Shown: positions 21,562-33,637, counted from the first letter of the stretch. The stretch: DNA of 64,000 nucleotides from Chanos chanos (GCF_902362185.1 NC_044509.1:8924866-8988865); one strand, 5' to 3'. Notes: a model not told the origin generated them from the sequence alone. Numbers and translations are program-made.

Positions 21562-24099
21562 CTTCAAAATGCACACTATCGACAGAATAGGGAGTACAAC
21601 TTCTGTAATCCTTCAGTGACTCGCTTCTCCTTACCTCACTACAGATATCCCCTACCCCAAAGCAAATTTCGCGCTGCAGTTGCACACAATGCTATTGGTT
21701 ACTGTCACCCTACGCCATGCACGCACAGAAAACTGATTGGACAGGACTCAACCTCAGATTCTAAGTGGGTGGTTTGAAAATGGGGCGCGTCCTCGTACTG
21801 AGGACAAACATTCCGAACAAACAATCGAGGAACAACAACAAAAACTCCTATGCCCTGTAAACTTTTTTTTTTTTTTTAAAGTCCTGTATCCTTTGTCCCG
21901 CATCCCTCATACTGAAATAATGTCCCGCATTTTCGCTGGTCGTTTGGTTTTTAACTGTCAGAAATAAAAAATATATGGATCCATTATTTTACCCGCCCGC
22001 GCATGAGCATAGTTTCTAATCTATTTAATAGCGCTATGTCAAAAGCAGTAAAAATGCAACATAGGCGAGTTTTTTTTAAAGCCTTGCTTTCACCAAATGG
22101 CTGAGAGGAGAGCATTGAGGGCGGTCATCAAGAGTCTGTGGCGGCCGTCAATCAAACTGTGCAGCTGGGGCCGACGAATTTCTTTGCTACGTCACAAAAA
22201 CCTAGTAAAACTTTACAGATATGAAGATAAACGCTGTCAGCCGACGTCATGGTCAAAAAGAAAGGAAAAAGTTCTTTTATCCCTTCTGACCATGCTACTC
22301 ATCCAATAGAGATTTTGGCTTGATATAAAGATTTGCATTGAAATTGTTTTATTTTATGTAATATTTCATTTTGAGCCTTATTTATTCTTATAGTTGGATT
22401 TGGTCAGGGCTTTAACTTGAAAGACTTGAGCTGTATGATGCCTGCTGCTTTGCTTAAGTACAGTTGCCTTTCATGGGCCTGTAATGGCCAATGCATGGTG
22501 GATGTCTATCAATACAAGTGTATACAAGTGTTTCTTATTCAGTTAGACTGACATTATATCTAAGTTTTACATTATCTCTCAGCATTAGTAACATGTCCCA
22601 TATTGTCCCACACAAACTTACTACTTGTTCCCCATTTGGTCTGTTTGCATCTGGTCACCCTGTACCTTTGACCCCAAGTAAAGGACAGTTGCATAACTAT
22701 CAAATATGTGATTAATGAACCTCTCATTTAGACTTTTTTTAAATTATGTTTTCAGTGTGTTTTTGTATGCTCCATTTGAAGTGTCCATTGTAATTTAGCT
22801 GCACGACAGAGCAATGACATTAAAGGCTACATGGGCCTACCACTGCTATATTATACACCATGCAACACCTAAGAAGTTTGTGTGGTTATCAAAATATCGG
22901 CTACATATTACATATAGGCTAACTGATAGAAAGTTACAGTGAGGAAGGGGGGCAGGCTTCTATACCCAGTCCCACCTAGACCACTGACTGTTATTAGCAT
23001 TTGAAAGGCCAAGCCATCAGCTAACGACTGTGGTCACGCGGATGCCCGAAAACTGCCGTCTAACAGCTGTATTTGGACATTTGCGGGAGTTTTCAGGTCC
23101 GCATGACAAAGTTCTGCAGGCATCCGAATACCTCCGGAAAACAGCATGTTTAGCGGAAGTTTACTTTGTCCGGATATTTCCGAATACACCACTTTTCACG
23201 CAGTGTTACATGTGAATAAACCAGTCTATTTGTTGTTACAAAAAGATAAGTCTGAACACTGGTCCTTGAGGGGGCGTCTCATCTTTGTAATTGGAACCTG
23301 TTGAGGTGGGATAACAATTTTAAAAAACTATAGTTTCACCCACCTAGAACCTTGGAGTTGTCAAAGTGTCTTGTCCATATACCTGGGGCTTAGCACTCAC
23401 CAGTTTAGCCATCCACACCTTAGTTTAGGAAGAGAGATGAACTGAGTTGGAGAAAGATCCCCTATGATCCTCCTTTGCGGCTGTGACCTTTCAAGGCTAC
23501 AGAGTGCTATACTGAACCCCTATCAAGGTATGCTTGCTTTTTACCCATTTGTAACTGATTTACATGATGCAGCTGGTGTACCTGTCTGTAACTGCAGATT
23601 ACATCAACAGATCTATTTATAAACTTGGTAAACTGAATCCCAGTGTCTTACTACTTTGCTTCAGTTATGGCTTAAGAAAGGACATGTCTGCCCACTTTAT
23701 GTGGTGGTGTTCACAACTAGTGTAAAGAATGTGCTCAATGATGACCAAATTTCTGAAATTTTGTAATAACAAACAATATTTGTTTTTAATCCTCCAAATT
23801 GCACACAGCTGGAAAATCTATTAGCAAAGTTAACCATACAATGTACTTATATTTAGCCATATTATGGATTTACATTTATTTTCTGAGCTGCCTGGATATT
23901 CCTAATTTTGTACCTTTAAATACTCAGTCTTCTTACTCAGCAGTTCATGCGATGAAATGAACGTGTCATTATCTAGTCATTGACGCTCGTCCATACGTGT
24001 GAAGAAATGCTGAGGTTCTTATCAGTATTGAGCTGTCCTAAATAAATTGCCACTGAAGTAAATATCCTCACCATAACACACACACACACAGTCACCCTG

Positions 24100-24459
24100 T
24101 GTCACAGCCTGCACCTCATCTTTTGGACTCTTGTTTTGTTCTGTCTTTGTGCTCTTGTTCTGTCTGTCTCCGCCCCTCACCTGTCCCTGTTTGTCTCATT
24201 ATTAACCTCGTTAATTTGTACCAATCCTGTTTTGCCCTGTTTAGTTCTCCCTCTGTATTTAAGCCCTTGTGTTTGCCTTGTCCTTTGTCTATCGTTGTTT
24301 GTGTTTCGAGCACTCTGTTATGCTGTACCTTTTTGTTATCGGTTTTGTTCCAGTCTGCACTTGTATTTTGATCTTCCGTTTGTTAGTAAAGTCCTCCGTT
24401 TTGTCACCTCCATCTTCGTGTCTTGCACTTGGGTCCTGCACCACTCCACCAGCGTGACA
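24100..24459 (+). mobile_element. Solo LTR, family Y (gypsy-like)
   Basis: 360-base solo LTR starting TGTCACAGCC and ending GCGTGACA, flanked by the perfect 5-base duplication CCCTG (24095-24099 and 24460-24464). It has a GTATTTAAG promoter-like box and an AGTAAAG signal. The paralogous site at about 56.7 kb is empty, so it inserted after the block duplication. Relatives are at 54284-54639(-), 58592-58956(+) and 62771-63128(+). Confidence 0.88.
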
Positions 24460-24592
24460 CCCTGATAATGCTGTACTTTGGCATTCTAATACTATTGCAC
24501 TCAAACCAAAATCTCTTTATAACCTGTTTTTGCAGGTTAAGCAAATAAAAAGCAGAAAATTATGGAACTTGTGGGTTAAATCATAGTGTAGG

Positions 24593-25863
24593 TTACATTT
24601 CATCTGTAAATAAATTTAAGTATGATGATGACTTCTCAAATATTTTAAGATTTAAAATGAGTTTGGCTGATATTTTAAACTATGGATAATTCAGAGCATA
24701 AATAATTGGATTCATACATGAATTCAGGTACATAAACCAACGAAGAAAAGTCTCCAGAAGAGATAAAGATGTGATCTTTTCCAGTGAAAGAGTCAAAATG
24801 TAATACAGTATCCAACAAGGAGGATAAATGACAACAGTAATACCTAAGGTTTTTGCTGCTTTCCTTTCAGACTTTTTAAGAGTGTGACCATTACCTCCAA
24901 GTTTGGTGCTAACTGTTACAGAGTTAATCACCTTGACCTGATACTTTGCTACACAGTAAATTCTCAAGTATAATACTATAACAATGAGACAAGGGGCAAG
25001 CAATGAAACAAAGACGTCAATGACCACCCAAATGAAACTGATGACAAGACGACACTCGCCATGGCATGTGCTTCTTGTCTCTGCATAAAATATATGATTG
25101 TGTAGCATACACACAGAATAAATGGAAGAGCATAACCAGGTAATAGAGATACAAAATGTAGCCTTATGAAGAGTCACTTTAAAGGTGTAATGCAAATGAT
25201 TACTGTTACGTGCGGCGCATTTGTGTGTGTGTGTTTGCGTCTTGTTGCATCCTGTGTCTTGTTTTTTCTCTCTCTCCTCTCCCCGTCACCTGACGCAGGG
25301 ATCCAGTGGTGGCGCGAAACAGCTGCCACTCCCCACCTGGCCTGGTGTTGCGTCCCACCTCCGTGTTCCCAGCCAGCCAACCAAAGATGGAGTGCCCCTT
25401 GTCTGATGGCCAACCGGAGATGGGGCGCGGAAATTTAAAGATGCCGGTTTTAACTGTTGGTAGATTTTCGGTCTCGTTGCGTTCGCTCTTGTGCTCTCTT
25501 GTGTTGTAACTACTCACTGTGTATCATGTTTGACTTTTGTTATTGTTTGACTACGGTTTTGGATTACGGATTGGCTTTGGTTGTTTTCGACTGGCGTGGG
25601 GAGAGGAACAGGTAAGAGGGGGATCCCCGCGTTAGGAGTTAACTGTGTATAGGGGTTAGGTTAGAGGTGGGTGCCACTATTGTATGTGTTGTTTTGGTAG
25701 TCAGTGAGTGTAGTTAGGTTCATTTTGGCTCTGCCACCTTTTTGTTTTCGTAGTTAAGTGTGTGTTTCCGGTAGGCATTTAGGCTGGTTTTTGTTCTATT
25801 TCGTTCATTCCTTTGGCACCGTCTATCGTTCTCTCCCCTCTCCGTGTTCGTTTGTAAATATTC

Positions 25864-25917
<54 letters not shown>

Positions 25918-26489
25918 TTGTAAATATCCCTTTGTTCACTTTGTAAATATCTTTAATACGTTGCACTTTTTTTGTTGTACATTGCTCCCGTGTCCGTGTG
26001 TTTTTTCCTCCTCGCACCGTCCCAACCCGACACCGGTGGTGGGTTTCTTTATGCTACGTCCCTGCATCATACCCCTAGACCCAACTCACTATCTGGGACG
26101 TAACAATCACTCACTGCAATATATCGGTCAACAGATATAAAGACTATATTACCAAGAGAAGCAGAAACAACCACAAACAGAACGACTGGAAATAATACAC
26201 AAAACACATCTCCAAAATACCAGCATGTTTCAATTAATCGAATGCCCTCCAATGGCATAACAAACAATCCAACAATCATATCTGCCACAGCCGTAGAAAG
26301 GATGAGCAAGTTGGTTGGAGTATGCAGCTGTTTGAAGTGGCTGGTTTTCATTTCATCACCAACAGGTTCAGAATCACAGTGCAAACTGACACTGATAAAA
26401 AGAAGAGGTACATAATAATATATTCAAACTTAGGTTGCAAATTTATTGCATGATGAGTTGTCCAGTGGATAACAGTATTGCATATCCAT
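24593..26489 (-). pseudogene. TAAR pseudogene split by a solo LTR (unit B1)
   Basis: Paralogue of the intact receptor at 56842-57831 and very similar to it. The ATG would be 26489 (MDMQYCYP). TM1 to the IDRYIAVSD end of TM3 lie at about 26110-26489, and TM4 to TM7 lie at 24593-25199. Between them a 902-base LTR sits in the second intracellular loop. Other lesions: the Trp codon of the NPIIYALNYPW motif has become a stop, and the TM6 CWMPYY motif reads CWILYY. TM1-2 also differ locally near 26340-26450. Asp5.42 is retained (VVIDVFVSLLAP) and position 3.32 is Leu. The gene was lost after the unit B duplication. Confidence 0.93.
25204..26105 (+). mobile_element. Solo LTR inside the unit B1 TAAR
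   Basis: 902-base LTR beginning TGTTACG and ending CGTAACA, flanked by 5-base copies ATTAC (25199-25203) and ATCAC (26106-26110). The intact paralogue reads ATCAC once, so one copy has changed since insertion. TG/CA ends and a 5-base duplication fit Ty3/gypsy. It contains a (TA)n tract at about 25869-25914. The clade is not further assigned. Confidence 0.85.
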
Positions 26490-27044
26490 GACGTTCAAGT
26501 TTATCAAAATATCTTATGTCTTCAGAAGCCTATCTGAGTGTGAGAGTCATTACGAGCTTTCAGTATATTTTTAGTTTTCTTGTCCTTAACACTATGCATG
26601 TGGATACTGCAAAAACTCCATCAAATCAGTTTTTATATGTTTGAGGGGAACTTACTCCTCCCTTATTATGACGTGATAAAATTAGCCATTGAAAATACCT
26701 CCCCATATTCTTCTGGCAAGCTCCCAGCTGACAGTAACGCTAAAAAATCTATAAAATAATAATATATGCCATAAAGGGTTTAAAAATAATCAATAAAGTG
26801 ATTTGGCTATATGCATGAATGTAGATTATGGAAACCTGCATAACCAATTGTTTTAATATCTTTGAGGTTTAATGCATTATTACTGACTTGTGGCTGAGGT
26901 TCATGACCAGACTCAGACATCTTCAGGTGAATGCTATCTAGTCATATACCTGTCCCAAAACTATTTTGCAGATGTGGTGAGGAATGCTGTCATAACCTCA
27001 CATGTAAAAGAAGTGTACTGCATATTTATCTCTTGGTTTGGTTA

Positions 27045-27880
27045 ATGGCAGTAGATCCATGAAAGGGATATGTTCTATCTGGTAATGCTGCCTGGAAGAA
27101 CAAAGCTGCAGCAAGCCCCCCTGGCAGTTCTACAAGAAGAGGACCTTCCTGGCCTCCATTACAACCTTGGCTCACAAGGCACAGACAGGACCACAAATTT
27201 GATATTTCAAAGGTGCTATTGGCCCAATATGTGTTGTTACATTGACCAGTGGTGCAGAAAATGGGAGTAGTGTTTGGTGACCAAGGTAGTCAGACCCTCA
27301 GGTCTGGACTTTTCAGAGCCAGTTTCTTGCCTCCAAGCCTTTAGAAATGTTGTCTATTGACTTCATCATTCTAAACTGAGTACATAATGGCTGCAAGAAT
27401 TTGTTAGTAGTCACTGATGTGTTCTCCAAGTTCACACAGTCCCACCTCAGTGCTGACCAAAAGGCCAGCACAGTTGCCTATGTCCTTACAGAATGCTGGC
27501 CATACATACAGCATAGCAAAGCAAATGCATTTGGACCAGGGCTGCAGTTTTGAGGGTGAACTGTATGGAGTGGACAAAAGCACCATGATCCTGTGCATCC
27601 CAGAGGGCAATGGACAGTATGAGTGGTTTAACTGGAGCCTCCATGACTTGCTCCATACCTTTCCCCAAAATAAGAGGAGAGTCTGGCCCAAACCACTCCC
27701 ACGGGTGTTATCTGCTTACAATACAACAGTGTATCAGGTTACTCACCATACAAGCTTATGTTCAGCCTAAAACCAAGGCTCCCTGTGGGCTCCCAGATGT
27801 GGAGGGAAAGAGTTGGTTGGGGAGACAGCTAAGGACTGGGTCTCCATGAATCAAGGCCATCTGGCAAAAAACATAGGCCA
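27045..27880 (+). mobile_element. Ty3/gypsy integrase-region fossil
   Basis: A decayed stretch whose translated pieces resemble a gypsy integrase: HYNLGSQGTDRTT followed by YWPNM near 27160-27235, and NGQYEWFN-LHDLLHTFP near 27600-27660. It is heavily broken, with many interruptions and no recognisable LTRs. It truncates the right edge of duplication unit B1 and ends at a (TA)n run. Confidence 0.7.
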
Positions 27881-27895
27881 TTGTACATCCAAAAA

Positions 27896-27908
27896 AATAA
27901 ATAAATAA

Positions 27909-27942
<34 letters not shown>
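27896..27942. repeat. (AATA)n(TA)n microsatellite
   Basis: An AAATA-type run passes into about 30 bases of alternating TA, ending in GCATGCATG. Confidence 0.95.
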
Positions 27943-27945
<3 letters not shown>

Positions 27946-28387
27946 TGCATGATGTCTTGTGCAGTGGGTAACAGTAGGCTCGATGTTTCACTAACACAAT
28001 TCGATGTGTAGATGCATCTATAAAGGGTGATTATGAATATAAGCACAATGATACTCTACAGCCAGTCAAAGTGTATCAATAATATAATAACTAAAGGGCA
28101 CTTACCTCACTCTGTTTGACCATTTTTCCACTTAAGTTTGAAAATTCACTTAATCTTGGTATTTTAGTGAGATTCGGTGCACTTATTATGAGGATTCAGA
28201 CTGGAGCCTTGTTCAGTCAAGGTTGAAATGAGTTGAAGTAAAAGAACTGGGGACGTTTATTCATCATATGTGTTTGGAACACAGCACTAAAAATAAAAGC
28301 ATGTCATGTTTAATTGAACATTGTTGAATGGAATTGTCCAAGCCAAGATTCAAACAGCTTCTCATGATAAATACTGTAAGATTATAG
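27943..28387. other. Non-coding stretch between gypsy fossil and ERV LTR
   Basis: No gene, repeat unit or RNA signature recognised. Confidence 0.5.
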
Positions 28388-28788
28388 TGACATCTGAACA
28401 GACATGGTTCATGATAGGAGAACTGTTTAACCTGATGGTCTTATTACCATAGATACAAAGAAAGCTTCACACCTTTTGCGCCGCGTTACTGCTGGAGCCA
28501 AGAGCAATTGATTAAAGCAAAATACAACCGGTAATGAGCGAATGGCAGCCATCACAGACAAAAGGGGAATTTAGCAATAACAGCTAGATTCTGATTTGCA
28601 TCAAGCAACGTTGTACACCTATTGTCTGTTTGCTTCATGGTATAAAAGGCCGATCGCGGTAACAGTTCGCTGAGTTAAGCTTCGACGCAGGCAGACTTGC
28701 TACCGGGTTCCACCACCAAATAAAGCTTTTCTCCAAGCGCACTTTCGCTCCGGTTCGTTTACTTGTAAAATCACAAGAAAATCCAACA
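28388..28788 (+). mobile_element. ERV-type solo LTR, family X
   Basis: 401-base LTR from TGACATCTG to AATCCAACA. It contains TATAAAAGG at about 28640 and an AATAAAGC signal about 80 bases later, a classical U3-R-U5 order. Flanking bases ATAG and ATAC suggest a 4-base target duplication with one change. It belongs to the same family as the unit A copies but is in the opposite orientation and probably an independent insertion. Confidence 0.75.
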
Positions 28789-29825
28789 ATACTATCCAGT
28801 CACAAGCGCTTTTCCTGAAAGTGCTATTATGCAGGCATCATAGTGAAGGGGGGCAGTCACTAATTTTAATATGAAGGGAATTTGACGTGTTTATTAGGCC
28901 CTGCTTTATGTCATGGCAGTTTTATGAAGGTTACTAGTATGCTATATAGAGGCATATGAAAATGGACCGGAGAAAAAGAATATTAAATAAGAGTTGTGAA
29001 GATCAGTGGATATTCAATCTGACCTCATCATGCAAACTCCATGCAGTAAGGACCTGTACTAGGACTTCAACCAAGAACCTTTTTCTTTCAACTAATGTGT
29101 GCTCATCGCTCATGCGCCATGTTTCCTAGATGTGCAATCATAGCATAATTTTAACGTAGCTGTAATCTGAGTTGTGCAAAAGCAGGTAAAGATGAAAATA
29201 AATAAATATCAAGTGTAATTACCAATAAATAAGAAGAGTGAAGTAATTAGCTGGCTATTTTCTCCTGCCAGGACCTTTGGATGTGGTATGTAAGCACATT
29301 ATTGGTAGAAGTGCTGCTGTCCCACTCAACTGTTTAGTGTGGTTCTGAAGTAGCATAAGATGTGGCTGGCTCACAAAGTCTCTTTATATATGTGCTAATG
29401 GCAAACTTTTACTACTATTAAAAGGTAATAAACCTGCTGCAGTGAGGAGAAAATCAGATGGATAAAATTTACGAGCTTACTTCATATGTTTCAGGAAACA
29501 GTTTGTTGTTCCTCTAAAATGAAATGTGGAATTAAGGACAGTTTTCTGATTGGTACTTGAAATGAGTCATGCAGTGTAATACTTCACAGCAATTGTTTTA
29601 CATGGTTATTTTTAGAGGTTTATTTGTTTATTTGAATTACTATTGTTTTCTCATATTCTCAGCACAAAAAAACCCTCTGAAACAGGATGCACATTATTAT
29701 TTTACAACGGATATGTTTATGAAAAAATGATGAAAATCCCTCTGTTCTCACACATATTTCAGATCAATTGAAAATATTGTTTGGTCAAAAGAATATAAAC
29801 ATCTTTTATTGTTATTTGAAATATC
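28789..29825. other. Downstream flank of unit C1 TAAR
   Basis: No coding gene. About 29480-29780 is recognisably, though more loosely, similar to 59010-59420, showing that unit C was duplicated too. Confidence 0.55.
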
Positions 29826-30833
29826 CTAGTGTAGCAAAGATATATATGAAGATGATGGCTCAAATATTTTGAGTGTTAAAGTGTGTTTCACTGATACCCT
29901 GAACCAAGGATAAAACAATGCATATATTATTGGGTTCATGCATGAGTTCATGTTCATAACCCAGGAGAAAAAACTGCTGTAAAATGATGCAGAACTAATG
30001 CTACCCTCAGCCAGAATGGAAATGTAATATGGTACCCAACAAAGCATATAAATTGCAACAACTATTCCTAGAGTTTTTGCTGCTTTCCTCTCAGACTTAG
30101 AAGCCACGACCTCACCCTCAGATTTTAAATTTACTTTAACAGACTTAATCACATTAGCCTGACGTCTTGCAATGCAAAATATCCTCATATACAGGGAGCA
30201 CACAACAGAACATGGTGCAATTAAGGAAACAAAAAGGTCAATGACAACCCAAGTGAAGCTGATGATGAGCACACACTCTCCGTAGCATGTGCCGTGTGTC
30301 TCTGGATAAAATAAATGATTAAACAATATGCTTACAGAATAAAAAAGAGAACAAGACCAGCAAATGAATATACAAATCAAAGTTTTACCATTGGTTACAA
30401 AAGACGTATAGTGTAATGGATTACTCACAGCAATATAGCGGTCAATAGATATAAAAACAAGGTTGCCAAGAGATGCTGAAACAACAACATACAGAATTAA
30501 TGGATAAATGGAGCAAAACACATCCCCAAAGTACCAGCAATTTTCAATTAGTCGTATGCTCTCCAAGGGCATGACAAAAAATCCAACAATCAGATCTGAC
30601 ACAGCCAGCGAGAGAATGAGCAAGTTGGTTGGAGTGTGGAGCTGCTTAAAGTGGGAAATAGAGATTATCACTAGTAGGTTCAAGAACACTGTTAACACTG
30701 ACACAGAAGCAAAAAATATGTACATCATGATGTTTTCTCCATTAGTCCACACTGCCCTCAAACAAGAAAAGTTGTAAAATGGAAAGCAATACTGAGTTTC
30801 ATAGTTTTCGTTCACTGCAAGGGTGTTATCCAT
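29826..30833 (-). CDS. Trace amine-associated receptor, intact (unit C1)
   Basis: Single-exon class A GPCR of 335 residues, probably an olfactory amine receptor coupling through Golf in sensory neurons. ATG 30833 is chosen; the open frame goes three codons upstream without an ATG. Visible: N-terminal Cys residues and NFS glycosylation site (about 21), seven hydrophobic segments, Cys107 (3.25), DRY 131-133, CWVP 265-268, and the TAAR fingerprint NSCMNPIIYALFYPWF (296-311). Position 3.32 is Leu114, so the classical aminergic Asp is absent. Asp199 sits eight residues before Pro207, i.e. 5.42, as in the teleost clade with non-classical amine recognition. Its nearest paralogue here is the partial gene at 63.2 kb. 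TAAR membership is firm; a subfamily number is not given because orthology cannot be tested here. Confidence 0.95.
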   Translation of the reverse strand: MDNTLAVNENYETQYCFPFYNFSCLRAVWTNGENIMMYIFFASVSVLTVFLNLLVIISISHFKQLHTPTNLLILSLAVSDLIVGFFVMPLESIRLIENCWYFGDVFCSIYPLILYVVVSASLGNLVFISIDRYIAVSNPLHYTSFVTNGKTLICIFICWSCSLFYSVSILFNHLFYPETHGTCYGECVLIISFTWVVIDLFVSLIAPCSVVCSLYMRIFCIARRQANVIKSVKVNLKSEGEVVASKSERKAAKTLGIVVAIYMLCWVPYYISILAEGSISSASFYSSFFSWVMNMNSCMNPIIYALFYPWFRVSVKHTLTLKIFEPSSSYISLLH

Positions 30834-31676
30834 CCTGTTCAAGTAACAGATTAGTATCAGAGGATGAGTTCTCGTGCTGTAGCCAGAGAACCTTCAAGAT
30901 GTGTCGGTTCTGCATTTCAGCATCCTACTGATTTCCAAATTCACACTTTGTTTTATTCATTTTTATAATACTCTCCTCCCACTTATTATGATGAGTTCAT
31001 TGGTCATTTTTAAGACCTCCCATTCAGACAGATTCTTACCTAGTAAAGGGGCTCCCACTTGGACAGATTCGTACCTAGAAAGGCCATATATCTCACATGT
31101 GCCAGCTCGTACATATGCAGATGTAACAAAACCAAACCTTGTTGATCACAGATGTAATTTATTAAAGTATATGTTGTGCTTTTTTCACTCCCCGAATGCA
31201 GGGAGGCAAGCCCCATCACTACGTAGGCTCCTTGTGACAGAGGGCTCTGTCTCAGGCCGCGAGCGGCATCCTTTCTCCCACCTTACCCCATAGTTCCACA
31301 GAATTCATTCATTCATTCATCCATTCATCCATTTATTCATTTGTGTTTGTGTCCCATTGCCTGTACGTGTTTACATACATATCACTAATGCACATTTCAC
31401 TAAAATATCGCGCTAGCCTCGAGGGTGCACACTCGAAGCAAGCAGCAGATTACCCGGTTTCATACACACAAACGTTTCCAATTCACGTTCACAATCGTAC
31501 GGTTTAAAATACACTACAAACACACTCAACTACACCTAAATGTTAGTTATCATCTCGACTGTCGTTGTCTTTACAGTTACCGTCTTTATCATGTTACACA
31601 CACACACACAATTACACATTTAAATGTTTGTAGTATGGGAAGGTACCACAAAACCAGCGAAGGAGTTGGATGTGAA
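30834..31676. other. Upstream flank of unit C1 TAAR, non-coding
   Basis: No gene is seen. It holds a short (ATTC)n run near 31300-31335 and a CA tract near 31597-31610. The TAAR promoter is presumably close to 30834, but no motif was identified. Confidence 0.5.
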
Positions 31677-32230
31677 AATGTGACGATCTATTGAAATTAT
31701 GGGGATAGGTGAAATTGGGATTGTATAAATATGTGTATAAAAGCAGTGGTGATTTTGTCTGTACAATGAAATGATTATGATGGGCAATATTATTTTTAAA
31801 TTAACAGAACGAATGTGGTATGTTCTGGGGGAGGGGCTTATGAGCGAAAAGAGGGTTTCAATCATTGTATGTTGAGAGAGTCAGGAGAACAGAAAGTAGC
31901 TGTGTGGTGTGCTGAATTGAATTTGAGAAACTGAGAGTAGCGATTTGTTCATTTATTTGTTAATCTATCTATATATTTTTTGTTCTTTGTTTTGTTTTTC
32001 ATATATATATATATATATATATTTTTTTTTTTCTCTTTTTCCTCCCCACTGTACATATTTGCCATTTTGGACATTTTTTTTTTCACTTTTCTTCACTTTG
32101 GTTGGGACTTTTTTTTGTTTTCTTTTCTTTTTGTGCACTGTAAATAAAACATCTTGCACTTACATGCTATTTGCGGCGGAGCCATTTTGTGTTTGTTTGT
32201 TTGTTTTTGGTGTGTTTTGAGTAACCCAAA
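31677..32230 (+). mobile_element. Possible LTR remnant
   Basis: Promoter-like TGTATAAAAGC near 31733, T-rich and (TA)n sequence at 32001-32022, then AATAAAACATCTTGCACTTA at about 32143, giving the order expected in an LTR. Ends and target duplication could not be fixed. Low certainty. Confidence 0.3.
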
Positions 32231-32882
32231 CCCCTGTTCGGCTTTACCCTGCCACACTCCGCCTCCAGCTCCTGGTCCTGGCACCATTGGCTCGGAGGAT
32301 CTTGGTCCTGGCCCCGTCTCCTTGGAGGCTCCTCCTCCAGCTCTGGTCACCGTCACTGCCCTGGCTCCTGTTCCTGGACCTGACCGTCCAAAGCCTCTGG
32401 ACCCTCTGCTGCCATCACCTGCTCTGCCTCTGGACCGCCTAGTCCCGTCTTCTGGCTTGCCTCCAGACCGCCCAGTCCCATCTCCCAGAGCCACCAGACC
32501 TTCAAGCCTCGTTGCCTATTCCACCTCTGGACCACCCAGCCCTGCCTCCTGCCCAGCCATCAGGAAATTACTGTCACACCCTGGTTCTCTTTCCCCCCCT
32601 TCTGGTCATTGTAAGATTTACATATGCACTTCCTGATCCCTTAGTTAACCATGGTAACTGAATCATCAGTTGCACCTGTTTTTGGTTAGTCTCATCCTGT
32701 TCTGTTGTGCATAAATACTCCAAGTCTTACCTTGTTTTGAGTGTGGAATTGTGTTGTCAATGTGTTGTGTGAACAAGAAGTTTGAATCCTTTAAGTTCCC
32801 AGAAGTCTTTTGTTTCGTAATGTTTATTTCTAATAAAACAGAAATCTTAACATGCATCCAGAATCGCCTTTAGTCTGTGACA
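32231..32882 (+). mobile_element. 3' remnant of an LTR element: proline-rich tract plus LTR
   Basis: 32572-32882 is LTR-like: it starts TGTCACACCC, has GCATAAATACTCC and AATAAAAC signals, and ends CTGTGACA. The bases on its two sides do not match each other, so it is not a solo LTR. The preceding 340 bases are a GC-rich, proline-coding tract with repeated CTGGACC/CCAGACCGCC motifs, perhaps internal sequence of the same element. It is a broken fragment. Confidence 0.45.
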
Positions 32883-33637
32883 CACACCACTTTAACAGGG
32901 CTGCTTTTCAATACCCAGGAGGTCAAGGCTTTACTCTTAAATAATACTTTAAACTTGATGTACTATGGTAAAAACAAAATTCAGACTCAGTTCAGGCCCA
33001 TTTTCTACAAACTCCATGATGTTACTAGATATTGCAGAGAGTTCTATGCCATGAAGAAGCTTCTGAAGCCCAAAATTAAGGCATCTTAGTCAGAGATTTT
33101 CAGTCAATGACATGTTTGTATGTAATGCATTTGCAACGTGATACTATACAACTTATTATGTGACGTATATCCAGGAGAAGAGTGTACTCATTTTCTGTGG
33201 TCCACTTCAATGGATTTCAGAGGTTAGTAAATACAAGCTAAAGCATACCATTCCATCATAGCCATAATTTAGTAGCACAGTGCTATTTATTCTATACCAG
33301 CTCTGTAGTAACCTAGGGGGTACTAAAAAATGCTGATGTTCCACTGTGAATGTGACTTGTTTTGTTCAAAAGATCCAGGTGCTGCAATAATATGTTATCT
33401 TCTTTTATTATTATAACTATATTTTATAAAAGGACTGCTACTGACTGCTTTATTGTTTTTGTTTTGGAATTGTACACACATAGTTCAATCATTTATTGCC
33501 AAACACAACTCATGCCATTTTTTGCACGAGTAGGTCATGGCTAGCTACTTTTATTTTATTTTATTAAAGAAGGAAAGCAGAAGCACTTTAAGTCAAAAGG
33601 AAAAAACAAATTTTATACAAATATAAAATGTTGATTT
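32883..33637. other. Non-coding stretch
   Basis: Nothing recognised. AT-rich, only short chance frames. Confidence 0.5.

Larger units (their letters stand above)
19907..23205. mobile_element. CACTA/EnSpm-type DNA transposon, no transposase seen
   Basis: 3299-base element with inverted termini of about 30 bases beginning CACTGCGTGAAAAG and a 3-base target duplication TTA (19904-19906 and 23206-23208). The paralogous unit at 55.8 kb has the uninterrupted site with a single TTA, so both ends are fixed to the base. CACTG ends and a 3-base duplication identify the CACTA (EnSpm) group; Chapaev would give 4 bases. Subterminal regions are rich in short ATCCGGA-type repeats, typical of the group. No transposase frame was found, so it is probably non-autonomous. 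The interior carries an (AAT)n/(ATT)n hairpin (20255-20310) and a gene-like minus-strand segment. Confidence 0.85.
18698..27044. repeat. Segmental duplication, unit B copy 1
   Basis: Outside its later insertions this region matches 54613-58394 nearly base for base. It starts inside a remnant of LTR family Y (18698-18732, equivalent to 54613-54644), continues through non-coding flank, the TAAR locus and its upstream flank, and stops matching at 27044, where a gypsy fossil begins. Insertions absent from the other copy are the CACTA element (19907-23205), an LTR (24100-24459) and the LTR inside the receptor (25204-26105). The flanks 18733-19903 and 23209-24094 hold no gene. Confidence 0.9.

Noticed and set aside
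21241-21777. 178-residue plus-strand open frame
   Set aside because: It is antisense to the gene-like minus-strand segment in the CACTA element and has no recognisable domain.
24099-24465. Open frames over the LTR at 24.1 kb
   Set aside because: They are T/C-rich readings of a solo LTR and recur over its relatives at 58.7 and 62.8 kb.
32154-32636. Proline-rich 160-residue open frame
   Set aside because: It spans an LTR-like tail and a low-complexity GC-rich tract; open on both strands because of composition.
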